From assembly GCA_036426205.1 (NCBI GenBank), contig WSYH01001244.1:62001-126000 (forward strand): DNA of 64,000 nt, written 5' to 3'. This DNA is from Ascaphus truei (lineage: Eukaryota; Chordata; Amphibia; Anura; Ascaphidae). Under the pieces are notes generated by a model. It was not told the DNA's origin, made no database searches, and was given only the letters and a program-made list of their open reading frames with translations. Below are positions 1 through 11,772 of the stretch, in pieces. The position numbers were made by a program, and so were the translations under genes. Position 1 is the first letter of the stretch. Every line of letters starts with the position of its first letter.

Positions 1-1490
1 GAACTTATTTATTTGAGCTGAAATCTGCACTGGGAAGTGGTAGTGGTTGCAAATCAGATGCAATGATGCTATGATGGGTAATACATTCACAAACAACACC
101 ACAGTAAAAAGTACAGCAAAAACAAAGCTCTCCGATCAAGGTGTATAATATATGATATGTATAATATAGGATAGCTAGCGTTAATATTTTGATTCAGAAA
201 TCACTTCCCAGCCTAATGTTAGTGATGTCATCAGGACACTTTCCTGTAATGTTTGACAAATGTTTAAATGATGTAAAAAGGGATACAGTATAAATACAGC
301 TAGTATTTAGAAACACTGCGAAAGCCTGTACTTAAGGGTGGAGATGGGCAAACTTGTCAAAATCCCATCCACAGTTTGTTTTACCATTATCTGATCCGCA
401 CAAAAAAATCCAACAGGTGGATTGGGCAATAAAAAAAAATTCAGGTGGATACATTTTAATCCGCCATTGGATTCATTCTGCATACATTTTGTGAACTTCA
501 CCTTCGGATGAGGGAGGCAGGGAGGTGGCAATGGTTGGGTGGGAGGGGGCTGTTTAATATAGTCCCAAGTATTATATATCCATCAACTCTTTCCACCCCC
601 CCTTCCAAACAATATGTGGAAAGACAACTGTGCTAAAAAAGGAGCACAACTGACAGATCTGGAAAGTATATTTAAGAGACTCATACCCATGTCACTGAAC
701 ACCAGAACTTAACCCAGGGATCAAGGCATCAGACAGGACAAAGCAGCTCAATAATTAATTTTTATTCCAGTCGGAGTTAGCAAGCACAGCACAGCACAAA
801 AACATGAATCAGAGCTCATTAAACTCCATTAAGAAAGGGGCATATGGGGGAACCCTAACTGGCTAGGTGCTGAGCACCACATTGAAGGCTTACTCAAGAT
901 TTGCATTCACACTCCATAGGGGTAGGGACCGTCCAGACATCTCTGGTGCAATTCTTGGATGAGCACTTTCAAATCTGACTCTTAAAAGTTCTGCTCTCCG
1001 CTTCTGACACAGCCACAGTCCCAGAGAAAAACAATTCCCACTGGCAAGGCTCTTGAACTCGTTTTTGGGTCTCTCCGGCAATGACCTCAGAGCAAACCGC
1101 TTAGATCACCTGCACATCAGGATCCAGATGAACTGTAGAGCGATGATCAGGTTCCCCTTATCTAGCTTCCCTGCCAACATTAGGGTTGCCATGTGGCTTC
1201 TCCAAAAATACTGAACACAATGGTGAAAAATAAATGCAGCTTCAACCCTTCGTGTAGATTGTTTCTTCTTCAATCCAAAAGTTGTCAGGTAGCCGGATAC
1301 TGGGGAGCGCAGATATACATAAAAGAGAACAAACACAAGCAAAATAGTGCAAATATGTCTGTCTGTTTAAGTGGTGGATAGTTCAGATCAATATGTCCCA
1401 ATGAGATTTGTACTTACAAATTTCTCAGAGGGTTCGTGTATATAAAGGTTTCTTTGTTAGCTCGTAATTGACATCCAAATCATACATAGA
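1..1490. other. unassigned sequence left of Gypsy-1
   Basis: I see no recognisable gene or complete element here. Two short reverse-strand frames at 1106-1342 and 890-1081 lie end to end and are followed on that strand by an AATAAA-type signal near 765, so a decayed retrocopy is conceivable, but no protein family is recognisable. Position 540-600 is pyrimidine/purine biased. Confidence 0.5.
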
Positions 1491-2056
1491 TGTATGTGGT
1501 GGGACCTTGGAGGTACCCACCACAGAAACATTGCTGGATCAGCGGATCCTGTGCAGTTACCAATCAGCGCACCCGGGGGCTAGAGCACACAGCAGGTACC
1601 TATATCTTTAAGTGCACCAACAAAGTACACACACCATAGTGGCAGTTCTGACCACACACAAGGGTGGTGTTGGTATTCTCGTGGACATCAGGGTGGTTGG
1701 GTGCCCAAGGGCCTTCAGATATTGTGAACACGGTGTGGGTTACACGGTGGTGGGATAAGGCCCTGCAAGGCTGAAGGAGTAGCTGTAACCAGTAGTATTA
1801 TTATTCTCTCATCACTGCATATTTACATGTTCTCAAGTAAAGGTTATTGTTATATATTGTGTGTGGATATCAGTATTGTGGTTCCTGTGAAGGGCTCCTC
1901 CCACTACATGGGATCCCTCCCAGGTGGAGGCAGTGTACCAAGGTTGTATTGTTCTATCATCCCGGGCTCCCCAAAATGGACGTTTGGGATCTCTGTGAGC
2001 CAACAGGTAAAGTCAGCACCCGTAGACTCTTTACCCTAGGGGGAAAGAGGGCTACA
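1491..2056 (+). repeat. 5' LTR of Gypsy-1
   Basis: The stretch opens with TGTATG and closes with GGGCTACA, directly before the leader and gag start of the gypsy element. Its right part (about 1690-2056) can be aligned by eye with 41690-42136: both carry a run of the form GGTTCCTGTGARGGG, then GGATCCCTCC, then a GGGAAAGRGGGCTACA end. A second copy ending at the same place is what shows this is an LTR. The left boundary is set only by the TG dinucleotide and the fit of length, so it could be off by tens of bases. The matching 3' LTR is absent because the element is broken in integrase. Confidence 0.55.
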
Positions 2057-2118
2057 TTCGGAGGCACTGCTGAGATCTCAGACCTGGGGTACCCAATAAC
2101 TGTAAGCTCACCAGAATC

Positions 2119-2547
2119 ATGTTGACCCCTTCAAATCATGAGGTCCATGCTTGGGCCTTCAAGGTCAGAGAACCGTCCAGTTACGTATTGGCAGTAGGGA
2201 ACGTCCCAGCTCTAGTGGTGGAGAGTGAAATCTGGGACTCTCTAAAGAAGATTCTGGGTCTAGACAAAATGTGGGTACGGGGCTGAGAGTTTGACACCAC
2301 CTTTCATTGGAGTACCATAATATTGACAGTGGGTCAGGACATATGCCGGGAAACTGCCCCTCTGACTTTACAAGTCCCGGAGGACCCACTAGAAGGCTAA
2401 CCCCTTATATACTCAGACTTACCCGAAATCAGAGAGATGGTTACCTCAGTGCACTCTACACAGACCAAACCGGTCCCAGACGAGCCTTCCGCCAGTAACT
2501 GGCAACCTACTGCTCCGGTGTCCAGTACTCCCAAAACAGTAGACCCC
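2119..2547 (+). pseudogene. gag: Gypsy-1 gag, N-terminal part (PNMA-like)
   Basis: Translation from the ATG at 2119 gives a hydrophobic/basic domain with the pieces YVLAVGNVP, SEIWDSLKKILGL and STIILTVGQDICRE. Its arrangement resembles the N-terminal RRM-like region of vertebrate PNMA proteins and their gypsy relatives. Gag would form the particle that packages element RNA in the cytoplasm. Two in-frame stops (near 2284 and 2398), both in place of probable tryptophan codons, show decay. The frame is then cut by a solo LTR at 2548. The start was chosen because it is the first ATG after the LTR and leader and opens the conserved domain. The PNMA relationship is judged from residue patterns only. 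Confidence 0.55.
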
Positions 2548-3314
2548 TGTAATGAATCCGTTCCTGGGTTTTGCTGGAGCTCACTCTTGCAGAGTTGGTG
2601 AGCTTTCAGACAGACTTCTCCTTCGATTTGCAAGCACTATTACCTGTGCTTGCAATCACTGCAGCTCTGTTTCTCTGCTCTGTCACTGGAGGAATTCCCA
2701 CACACCCTTGTCTATGGATTGGCTCCCTGTCCTTCTTATACTGGGTTTTCCCAGTTCCTCATTGCTGAGCATAAACCAAGATTCACTTGGATGTAACTAC
2801 GTTTGCCACAAGCTACACTGCCTTAGCCTTGCCTTGTTCCTGAGACATGTACTGAAGCACTAGATTCCCAGTGCCAGCCTTACCCTGTTCCTGTGAACTG
2901 CTTCATTCACCCCAGGCAGAGGTCCGCTTCCTGGTTCCTGTGCTGAAGCGCTGGATCCCCAGTGCCAGCCTTGTCTTGTTCCCGTGACCTGCATTCTCCC
3001 TTTGCAGAGACCTTATCATGGGCCGCTCCTGCTCCTCACGCAGAGGCCATTCCCATGCTTCAGCTGCTACGCTGAAGTGGTGTGCTCCTGACTTGCTGTT
3101 GCCGAACTCCAGCCTGGACATCGACTACCCTACCGTCTCCAACCCTAACCCTGGCGTGTCAATGGATTACCCTGGCCTCTCCAACCCTGCTATGATTGAC
3201 TACGGACTGCGCAATCCTGAACCGGCTTCATGGTCTAAGGTCGGTGTATTCACATCCCCACCTCAGCCCCGCGGTCCGGTCCCGGTTTGTGGTGAGCACG
3301 TCCGTTACAACCCC
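2543..3314. mobile_element. solo LTR with 5-bp duplication inside Gypsy-1 gag
   Basis: The insert 2548-3309 (762 bp) begins TGTAATG and ends CGTTACA and is flanked on both sides by ACCCC (2543-2547 and 3310-3314). The TG...CA ends and 5-bp duplication are those of an integrated LTR retroelement reduced to one LTR by recombination. Read on the reverse strand it begins TGTAACGGA, the same first bases as the Gypsy-2 LTR at 40659-41424, so it may be a relative in reverse orientation. Internally it holds a diverged tandem repeat of about 88 bp (2845-2990) with the recurring text CCCAGTGCCAGCCTT. Confidence 0.75.
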
Positions 3315-4104
3315 CTTTTCTCCCCGAGTCACCTTTACCCCAAGTGCTCTCAAAGGGGCTAACAGCTGGGCCTAAAGTCTGCCCTCTACACCTGCCCCCA
3401 TCTCTGGGCCAAGCCCAAGGCCTATCAGTGACAGTCGCTTATCAAGTAGTGGGTCCGCAATGGGGTGACCCTGCCGCAATTAGTGGAGGCACTGACCATG
3501 TCATCCCAGTCACAAAATTACCGAAAGCTCAAAGCCTTCTCTGTGGTCCTTCCCACGCCCCTCAGAGAAGAAGGGATAGACTCCTTTAAAGAACATACGC
3601 TAAAAGTGCTGGAAGAATGGCTTTGCACTGATGCAGTAAACAGGCAGCGCATCATGGAATGCTTTAGGCCGCCAGCTTCTACAATCGTAGGAATCCACTG
3701 GGATCAATACCCAGACCTGATGCCTCAGATGTTAGTGGATTTCCTGATGGAAGCATACGGGTTAGCTGAAGATGAAGGAGCGATCTGGGCTTTGTACTAT
3801 GCCCTCTACCAAAAAGAGGGAGAAGAGTTGTCGGCATTCATTCACCGCATTCAATTGGTCCTAGGGACCCTACTCAATTGCAAGTTGATTGCCGCCTCCG
3901 AGATGGATGAGGCCATTCATAAACAGTATTTACGAGGCTCAAGCCCGAATCAATCCATAGCCAATATGATTTGCTGCAACATTATGCAAGGGAGCCCACC
4001 CACATTCACAGGATTATTGCGACAAGTGAAAGTGCACGAAGCCCATAATCTGTTACACTCCCACCAGAAACCGAAGGGGGCATCTACACCAAAAAGCAAG
4101 GGCT
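3315..4104 (+). pseudogene. gag: Gypsy-1 gag, central capsid part
   Basis: The clean frame from about 3465 encodes a capsid-like domain: RKLKAFSVVLPTP, then a DSFKEHTLKVLEEW helix, then RQRIMECFRPPA and later ELSAFIHRIQLVLGTLL. In PNMA/Arc/gypsy gags this pattern forms the capsid lobes, so the role is particle assembly. The frame reaches a lysine/serine-rich linker (PKSKGS) where L1 has inserted at 4105. The same frame resumes after the L1 at 11787 with the zinc knuckle. The part between 3315 and 3465 has frameshifts. It is one gene with the segments 2119-2547 and 11787-11986. Confidence 0.65.
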
Positions 4105-4248
4105 CGGGAGGCGCATGCACGACGGCAAAGAGCATGGACGCATAGGCTAAGTGCTCCGTGCCTCGCTCTATAATATCAAAGCACAAAACCCACAAAACGG
4201 AGAATAAATAAGCAATAAACACTCTCGTGGGGAAACTACATATACAGG

Positions 4249-5196
4249 ATGTCACGGAGAAGAGCAAAACCGACAGAAAAGAAGGGGCTGCCTGAATACT
4301 TCGGGAGAGCCAGGCTGAGCGGCACGGGAGCAGAAATGGCGCCCATTTCAAATGCCGGCTCAGAGACAGAGCCAGATGGAGAAGAGGAAGAACCGGACAG
4401 CCAACACAGATGCCAGTTCGGCAGTGTGACTTCACAAGACTGTACAAAGACCTGAGAACTCTGCTGCAAGCAGAGATAAAGGAATTAAAGAGAGAAGTGA
4501 CAGGCCTAGGAGAGAGAACAGGAGCCCTAGAAACGAAAATGGGTTCAGTCTATTAAGACTATTAAAAGGCAGGACAAAAAGACAGCAGACCTGCAAGAGC
4601 AATTAAATGACCTGCGAGAAAGACAAGAAGATGCTGAAAACCGGGACAGCCGAAACAATATACGGATTAGAGGAGTGCCAGAGTGTCCTGGATTGTGATG
4701 AATATATAACCCGGTGGCTGGAGAACATGCTCCCTGATACACCGAAAAATTACCTAGCAATGGACAGATGCCACAGAGCCTTAAGAGCTACGCCGCTCCA
4801 ATTGGAGCAGCCACGAGACATTGTGGTAAGAATGCACCATTACCGGACAAAAGAGGCAGTGCTGCAAAAAACAAGACCAATGCCCACGGTGCAATTTGAG
4901 GGAGTACGATTGCTAATATTCCAAGACCTGGCTCCAGCCATGTTAGCAAAGAGATGCAGCCTGTTACCAATAACCAAAGAACTAAGAGAGAACGGAGTCA
5001 GGTACAGGTGAACTTTTCCCTTTGGACTCCTGGTGACCCGAGGTGGGCAGTCGGCCACCATGAGGGAGCTGGAAGAAGGACCCTCCTTCTTGCACAAATT
5101 GGGTTGGGAGATGCCCCCGCTAGTGCGGGTCCCGTGGAGACAGGCCCAGACCCCACATGGTCACAAAGCTCCAAATCACAACTTGATAAAAATTGA
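4249..5196 (+). pseudogene. ORF1: L1 copy 1 ORF1 (RNA-binding protein)
   Basis: ORF1 proteins trimerise through a coiled coil and coat L1 RNA. The start MSRRRAKPTEKKG at 4249 opens a charged N-terminus rich in acidic residues. After a frame change the heptad-rich zone at 4440-4640 contains repeated LQAEIKELKRE-like text. Then comes the RRM (4607-4900) with LAMDRCHRALR and IVVRMHHYRTKEAVL. The C-terminal domain follows with VRLLIFQDLAP and LRENGVRYR, and shifts frame once more before ending near 5196. The order coiled coil, RRM, C-terminal domain is diagnostic of L1 ORF1. At least two frameshifts make it non-functional. Confidence 0.75.
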
Positions 5197-5929
5197 TTAA
5201 AAGTGTGGAAATAAAGAACCAAAGTTAAAAGTTACAGCAACACCAAGTTTCCTCTGTTATACTGTTAAGAAAAAGTTCCAAAAGTCCTACGAGTTCCAAG
5301 TTGAATGCCATATATCACAAAGTTGACGAAAGATGATGATCAGGACAGAGCCAGCAACCTTAAGCTGATGGGAAAGAAAATAACGAATTCCAGCCCTGGT
5401 ACCAATGATCCCCCTTACCTTATCTAGAAAGCATGGTCAGACGAGGAAGATGGCGGCGGCATGGAGTCCCTCTGGAACCAAGATGAAACGCAGGAGCCGG
5501 AAGGTACAGGGTGGTGGGAAACTGGAGCAAGTGCGCAAACCTCCGACTCGGTGAGAAGCAAGATCCAAAATGGCGGCGGACCAGAAGGACGTCATCACCC
5601 GGAGGCGGTACAGAGGGCGCCATCTTGGAGGTGGCAAAATCAACGCAAGAGGGTACGGATGACGTCAGGAACAGTCGACACGGCAGACAGAGGCCCCTGA
5701 AGGTGTCCCAGCAGCGCCGGACGCAGTGCAGACTGTGGGAAATAGCTATAAGACCCAGCAGGAAAGGGGAAGAGAAAAGAAAACGAAGGAGGGTTGGACG
5801 GGAGTAAGGGAAAAAACAGATATTAGACAGGACGCAGCTCAGGAGAGACGGTAGGAAGAAGAAAGCACAAAAAGGGCCAAAGTATGAAGGAATTAAGGAA
5901 GTGGATTAGACACTCGGCTGGGGAGGAGT

Positions 5930-6880
5930 GAGGCAGTGATGTAAAGACAGATGGAACCAGATAAGTAGGGGAGATAGGGAAGTGATGACAAGAGGCAAGA
6001 AGGAAAGCAGAGACGGTAGAGGGAGGTAAAGGCATGTTGAGGAGGCAGGTAACAGGAGCAAGTAGAGGTTAGGGAAAAGGAAGTACACTGGCGACACACT
6101 TTATTGAAGTGTGGCCAGTTCCGCAAGCCGGGAGATTTCCCGGCTTGCAAGTGGCATCCCCTCGGCGTGCCGCGCATCACCGATGCGCGGTCACGCATCA
6201 TCGGGTGCCTGCGCCCCCTGCACGCGCGTCCAGGGCTCCCCGAGGGAGCCCTGGTGTCCCGCGATGTGGGGGACGGCGGCAGGGGGTTCCGGGGAACCCG
6301 GCGGACCCGGAGAGGAGAGGGGGAAGCCGCGATCGGCGGGCCTCTCCTCCGCTGCTTCGGCGCGCGCCCGGCACCCTCCGGCGCGCGCCAGGTAACTGCT
6401 GCGGCCGAGAACGGGCAAATGCTCGAATAAACTCGGCCGCAGCAGTAATAGGTAGGTTAGCAGGCAGGGTAGGAAGAAAGGAGGAGGGATGAGGAAGGGA
6501 TAGGGAGGGGGACCAGGTCGTAGAGAAGTTGGAAGGGATTATAATAGGTAGAAAAGAAGGAGAAAAGATGAACTAGGGAAGTGGAAGTGACAGGAGGAGA
6601 GAGTAAGAGGTAGACAGACAGATGGAACAAGATAAGTAGAGGAGATAAGGAAGTGTTGGAATGAGACAAGGAAGGAAAAGGAGATGGTATAAGAAAGTGG
6701 AGGCAGGTTGAGGAGGCAGAAAGCAAGGGTAAGTAGGAGATTGGGGAAAATGAAGTGATAGATAGAATAGCAGTAGGGTAGGAAGAAGGGGGAAGAGAGA
6801 AGAGGAAGAGAAGTGGAGAGGTATCAGGATGCAGTAAATGGAAGGAGATCAAGACGGGCAGAGAGAGAAGGATGAGGACA
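5930..6880 (+). repeat. purine-rich tandem duplication, about 309-bp unit
   Basis: The text ACAGATGGAACMAGATAAGT occurs at about 5947 and again at about 6618, and the following sequence (GAGGAGGCAG, then GGGTAGGAAGAA) recurs in the same order. The offset is 671 bp, which becomes about 309 bp when the MITE at 6086-6445 is removed. The second unit lacks the MITE and shows a TA at the equivalent place, so it serves as the empty site. Both units are nearly free of pyrimidine runs on the plus strand. Confidence 0.6.
6084..6447. mobile_element. hairpin-rich MITE, copy 1
   Basis: A non-coding element (6086-6445, 360 bp) flanked by TA on both sides. The left end CACTGGCGACACACTTTATT and the inverted right end, with TTTATTCGAGCA, belong to the terminal consensus shared with copies at 21001-21388, 54546-54925 and 61829-62170. 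The TA duplication and CA(C/G)-type ends suggest a Tc1/mariner-like transposase acting in trans. The interior is a chain of perfect short palindromes: 6123-6148 (11-bp arms), 6170-6190 (9), 6182-6199 (6), 6230-6254 (11), 6284-6299 (7), 6312-6349 (9) and 6396-6445 (14). It encodes nothing. Confidence 0.8.
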
Positions 6881-7541
6881 GGGTTCTCAGGAGTTACATA
6901 GAAAGATAGCGGGAAGGAAGGGGATACAAAAGAGAGGAAAGATACAGAAGAGCGCGGGGAAATAACAGATACCTAGTAAGCAACAAGCACGCGAGGGGGA
7001 GTGGGGAGAGGGGTAAAGTAACAGGGTAATGACGATGTGGCATAAGGCAAAAATACGCAGGAGAAGGAACTCAAGTTATCTCAGCATAGTATAGATGGTT
7101 TTTGGTTTATAAGTTTATCTGAAGAGCGGGGCAGGAGTAGAGGGGGGGGGGGACCTGCTCCAAAGTTCGTATGAGCCGAAGGCTGGGGATGGAGAGAAGA
7201 GCTCTTCATTTCCCTGGCAAAGTCCTTTGGGCCAACACATGTGGAAAGGATTCAGTCCACTACAAGATGAACGTGCAAGGCCAGCAAGGTTGGAGAAAGC
7301 CCAAAGGCGGTGGACTCGGGCCAGAAAGGTGGCAGAAAGGCGCCGAGAACTGTCAATTTCTGTAGTATGTTGTTTTGTGTGGAAATGTCCCCAGATTTCC
7401 CCGTATGTGTGCCCCCTCCCTCTGTTCCCACAGGTGGGCGTAAAAAGAAGAAGGAAAAAGTGGCAGACATTGGTTCCAGAGATGGAGAGATCTACAAGAA
7501 AGTTACCAGAACACAGCAGAGCAAAAAACATAGGATCAAAA

Positions 7542-10500
7542 ATGAGTAAGGACATAGTATTAATTTCACATAATGTCAAGGGGTTCAACAGCCCAGCGAA
7601 AAGAAGGGTAGCTTTAAAAGATGACAAACGTAAGGGAGCAGAAATGTTGTTTCTGCAAGAAACACACTTTAAGGAATAATAACCCCAAATTTTTAGACAA
7701 AGATTTTAGGTTGAGTTTTTTTAGCTTCGGCACAGGTCAAAAAAAGGGGGGTAGCCATTCTGATACATAATAGAATACCATTACTAGCGGACAGAACATA
7801 TACTGACAAAGAGGGTAGGTATATTATAGTGACAGGTACCATACGACACCACCCCATCACGCTTGCAGCAATATACGCCCCATGCGAGCAGGCAGCAGAC
7901 TTCTTCAACTGATTCTTTATCAAGTTACGCAAAGTAGCAAAAGGGAACGTCATACTAGCAGGAGACCTGAATAGGGCACTTAACACTGACTTGGACAGAT
8001 GTACTAAAATTAACAAGGCCCACAGACAGGACTTACTAACAATATCAAAATGTCTAAAGGAATGCCAACTATTGGACATATAGCGGGAACAACATCAGGG
8101 CGTGAAGGAATACACTTTCTTCTCACATCCCCATAACAGATACAGCAGAATAGATTACTTCCTTGTATCAAATAGAATGGTCCCAGGGGTCTCTCGTACC
8201 GAGATACATGATATTTCATGGTCTGACCATGCATCCATAGAGCTGCGATGCACATTAATACCCCTAGACAGACCTAGAGCGAACTGGAAGCTGAATGAGA
8301 TTTTGCTAAAAATATCAGATTTGGAACGGGAAATAGGGGAAAAAATTAAGGAATATTTCATGGAGAATGAGGGGAGTGTGGCGACACACACCACACTGTG
8401 GGAAGATCATAAAGCTACCCTCAGGGGGATTTTAATGAATCTGGCCGCCAAACGAAAGAGGGAAAGAGAGAGAAAAATTAAAGAGTTGGAAAAAAAGTTA
8501 GCGGATCTCTCATCCCTCCACAAAACGAGCAAGCAGGAACATATTCTGAAACAGTTATTAGACACTAAAACAAAACTCAATCTCCTCCTCTCCTCCCAAG
8601 CTGAGAAGGAAATGGCATGGTCTAGACGTAAATTTTACGAAAAAGCAAACAAGCCAGAAACCTTACTTGCCAATAAGCTAAAAAACAAGCTTCCAAATTA
8701 CCACATTCACGCTATCCGTACACGGAGTGGTGACCTAACGTCCACTCCTGGGAAAATAGTAGAGGAGTTTAAAGCCTACTACGAAAAACTGTATAATGGA
8801 GATAAGGTCAACCAGAACCCAAAAACGAAAGAGATGTTGAAAACATTTCTGAAATAGGCAAACTTATCCACCTTGAGCAGAGTTGAGAGAGAAGCGCTAC
8901 AGGCAGACTTTACACTGGAAGAATTATCAGAGGTAATCAAGACATTAAAACCAGCCAAAGCACCAGGGCCGGATGGCTTCTCGAATTTATATTACAAAAA
9001 ATAACTCAAATTACTAACTCCCCATATGTTAAAACTATTTAACGAGATTCTAGCGGAGGCCTCCTTCCCAACACAAATGCTACAAGCTTCAATTTCTTTG
9101 ATCCATAAACCTGGAAAGGACCCGACAGACTGCAAGAGCTACCAGCCCATTTCACTGATTAATTCAGATATTAAAATTTACTCCAAACTCATAGCAAACA
9201 GGGTGGGTAGTGTTCTTCCCGGGTTAATCCACACGGATCAAGTGAGGTTTATCGGAGGTAGGCAAGCAGCAGACAACACCAGGAGAATAATTGATTTGGC
9301 TAAAAATAAAAATATACACTCCATGGTACTGAGTCTGGATGCTGAGAAAGCTTTCGATAGGATAGACTGGCCCTATCTAAAAGAAACCTTGGGAGAATTT
9401 GGTTTTGAAGGACGCCTATTGAGAGCCATCCTTGCGCTATACGAGGGCCCGACGGCAAGAGTGCGACATCAGGGCTTCCCCTCAGATCAATTTAATATAC
9501 AAAGTGGAACACGCCAGGGTTGCCCGTTGTCCCCACTGGTGTTCGCCCTCTGTGTAGAGCCCCTAGCTGCACACATTAGACACAGCCCGGATATAACAGG
9601 AATTTCAATTGAAGATCAGATGCATAAAGTAGCTTTGTACGCGTATGATGTGATTTTAACATTATCAAAACCTCTCACATCTCTGCCCAGTGTTTTCGGG
9701 ATCCTAGGCAAATTCAATCAAATTTCAGGATTTAAAATCAATCAGACCAAATCGGAAGCCCTCAATATAAATCTACCCAAAGAGGTGGAAAAATTGATAG
9801 ATGTAAATTTTAACTTCAAATGGCAAGCCTCCGCTATCAAATATTTAGGGGTATACATCACAAGGGACTACAAAACATTATATAAAGCTAACTATCCCAG
9901 GCTGGTTAAGATGTTGGGGGAGGATCTCAGAACATGGATGAAGGGCAGCATCTCATGGATTGGGAGGATACATAGCGTGAAAATGAATCTCCTCCCAAGG
10001 ATGTTATATCTATTCCAGAGTCTGCCAATACCTATAGTGAATGCGGACATCCTCTCCCTACAGTCACAAATCATGAAATTTATTTGGAATAAGAAAAACC
10101 CAAGAATTGCGAAGGGTATCTTAAAGAGACCCACCACGAAAGGGGGATTAGCGGTACCTTGCTTGTTGGCTTAGTACAAGGCGGCCCAATTATGCCAAAT
10201 TATCCAGTGGCACACAGATCCGAGTTTAAGGAGATGGGTGAAACTGGAGCAAAAATGCTGTGCACCAGTATAACTACAGAACCTGATCTGGCTACCCAAA
10301 AAAGGGCAAATTAAAATGGACAAGCTGCTCCAGACCATAGCCAATTCCGTAGGGATATGGGAGGCCACTAAAACTAGCTGTAATCTCACTTCCAAAAACT
10401 CTTTAATGACACTGATAATCGGTAATCCAGATTTCGCTCCAGGGATGAATAGAAATAACTTGCAAATTTGGATACAGTCGGATATTACACGACTGAAAGA

Positions 10501-11339
10501 TCTGGAGGAAAGAAAATTTATAAAAACATTTGAACAAATTAAGTCCACAAAGGATATACCAAATAAGGAATTCTTTAGATATCTCCAGATTCGAGACTTT
10601 TACAACAAAGCCCCAATCAGGCCAGCAAGAATGAATTTTGATCAGCTGTGTTCTAGAGGAACTGACACTAGGGGACTTACATCTAGAATGTACAAGGAGG
10701 TGATCTGTCCTGAGACCACTAACAATTTAAGACTCAGCTACATCAGACAGTGGGAATCAGACTTAGAGGAGACGTTAGAGGACGAGGAATGGGACAGGAT
10801 CCTGCAAGCAGCAGCAAAAAGCTTGGTTTGCACCACATTAAAGGAGAACGCATATAAAGTCCTTATGCGGTGGTACTACACCCCATCTAGATTAGCTAAA
10901 TTTGTTAAGGGATACTCCCCGATCTGCCCAAAGCATTGCGGGGAATGTAGCGGATTTGAAACACATGCTGTGGTCCTGCACAAAAGTGGTCCCGATTTGG
11001 GAACAAATTCAAGAATGGTTACAAAGGATACTCAATTTGGAGATCCTTCTGGACCCGTGGGTGTTCCTTTTGGGCAGACGAATCCAGGGTCTGGCAAATG
11101 CGACGCATAAACTAATCGCGCATTTCGCAACAGCCACTGGATGCGAGATCGCAGCATTATGGAAGCAAAATGAATTACCATTCATCCCTAAAATTAGAAA
11201 CAGGATTTGGCAAGTATGCCGGAAGGAACAGCTGATGAGTTTAGTCAACGACACCGGACCAAACTTTCTAAAAGTCTGGATGCCATGGTTGGCCCAGACA
11301 GATATCCCAGGGGTGGATACCACCGCAATGTTTCAATGA
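7542..11339 (+). pseudogene. ORF2: L1 copy 1 ORF2 (endonuclease and reverse transcriptase)
   Basis: ORF2 nicks genomic DNA and reverse-transcribes L1 RNA at the nick. The endonuclease starts at 7542 with SKDIVLISHNVKGFNSP, keeps FLQETHF and RIDYFLVSN, and ends with the SDHAS catalytic motif near 8222. The reverse transcriptase (about 8940-9900) shows AFDRIDWPYL, GTRQGCPLSPL and, at about 9638, YAYD where active L1 has FADD or YADD. The C-terminal region has a cysteine/histidine cluster (CPKHCGEC, then H and C) near 10925 and ends at 11339. Stops lie near 7677, 7909, 8082, 8856, 9002 and 10172, and frames change after 10930. Both the stops and the Asp-to-Tyr change rule out activity. Confidence 0.85.
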
Positions 11340-11772
11340 TTGCAGCAAATGCGTTCTCCCTTGAGTGTACGGGGTCCGACACCACATAGTGACAGACAAG
11401 TAGGCTCAACACTGGCGATAGCCCTGACAGAAGGAAAACAGGATTAGAGAAAGGAGTAGAATGAATTATCATAGGAGGGGAAAAAAAAAAAAAAGAAGAG
11501 GCATACCAGGAACCGAAGCAGGAGCCAACACCCACGCTAAAAATGCAACTGCCCTCCTCCGCCTCTTCCCCCCCCTCCCTTTCCCCTCCGTCCCTTCCCA
11601 ACTGTCCATCATCCGGTATGTCTCGTAAGTCACGTCCATTGTAAGGTAGTCCCGTGTAGATGTCTTGTGTAGTCTTTACGTTTTTGATTGATAAAAAAGT
11701 TGGTAAACAGAACAATGGTTTGTGGAACAATGTATGTATGTTGAAAACAAATAAAATTGAAGTTGAAAAAAA
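11340..11772 (+). other. 3' UTR and A-tail of L1 copy 1
   Basis: After the ORF2 stop there is a purine run near 11477-11500, a C/T-rich stretch at 11550-11600 and AATAAAATTG at about 11749, followed by the terminal A-run that meets the right target duplication. This matches the usual L1 ending. Confidence 0.65.

Larger units (their letters stand above)
5200..7541 (+). other. long inter-ORF region of L1 copy 1
   Basis: More than 2 kb separate ORF1 and ORF2 and no L1 protein is encoded here. From 5445 to 5640 the DNA is GC-rich with three YY1-type cores (AAGATGGCGGCGG near 5446, AAAATGGCGGCGG near 5567, GCGCCATCTTGG near 5618), as seen in L1 promoters. From about 5860 to 6950 the plus strand is extremely purine-rich and includes a tandem repeat. 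From 7150 to 7541 the sequence leads into ORF2. A MITE lies at 6086-6445. Whether this is a true inter-ORF promoter or part of a second inserted element I cannot decide. Confidence 0.5.

Noticed and set aside
890..1342. Possible exon or processed gene on the reverse strand
   Set aside because: No recognisable protein, no splice pattern and only short frames; kept as unassigned.
1827..2125. Two overlapping plus-strand frames of 70 and 92 codons
   Set aside because: They lie in the LTR and leader of Gypsy-1 and the similar LTR at 41690-42136 does not keep them.
5461..5807. Frames of 79 and 98 codons in the GC-rich L1 inter-ORF region
   Set aside because: Low-complexity, highly charged translations in two phases at once; explained by base composition.
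6104..6492. Several 94-127-codon frames in all phases across the MITE
   Set aside because: Palindromic GC-rich DNA lacks stops on both strands; copy 2 keeps the hairpins, not the proteins.
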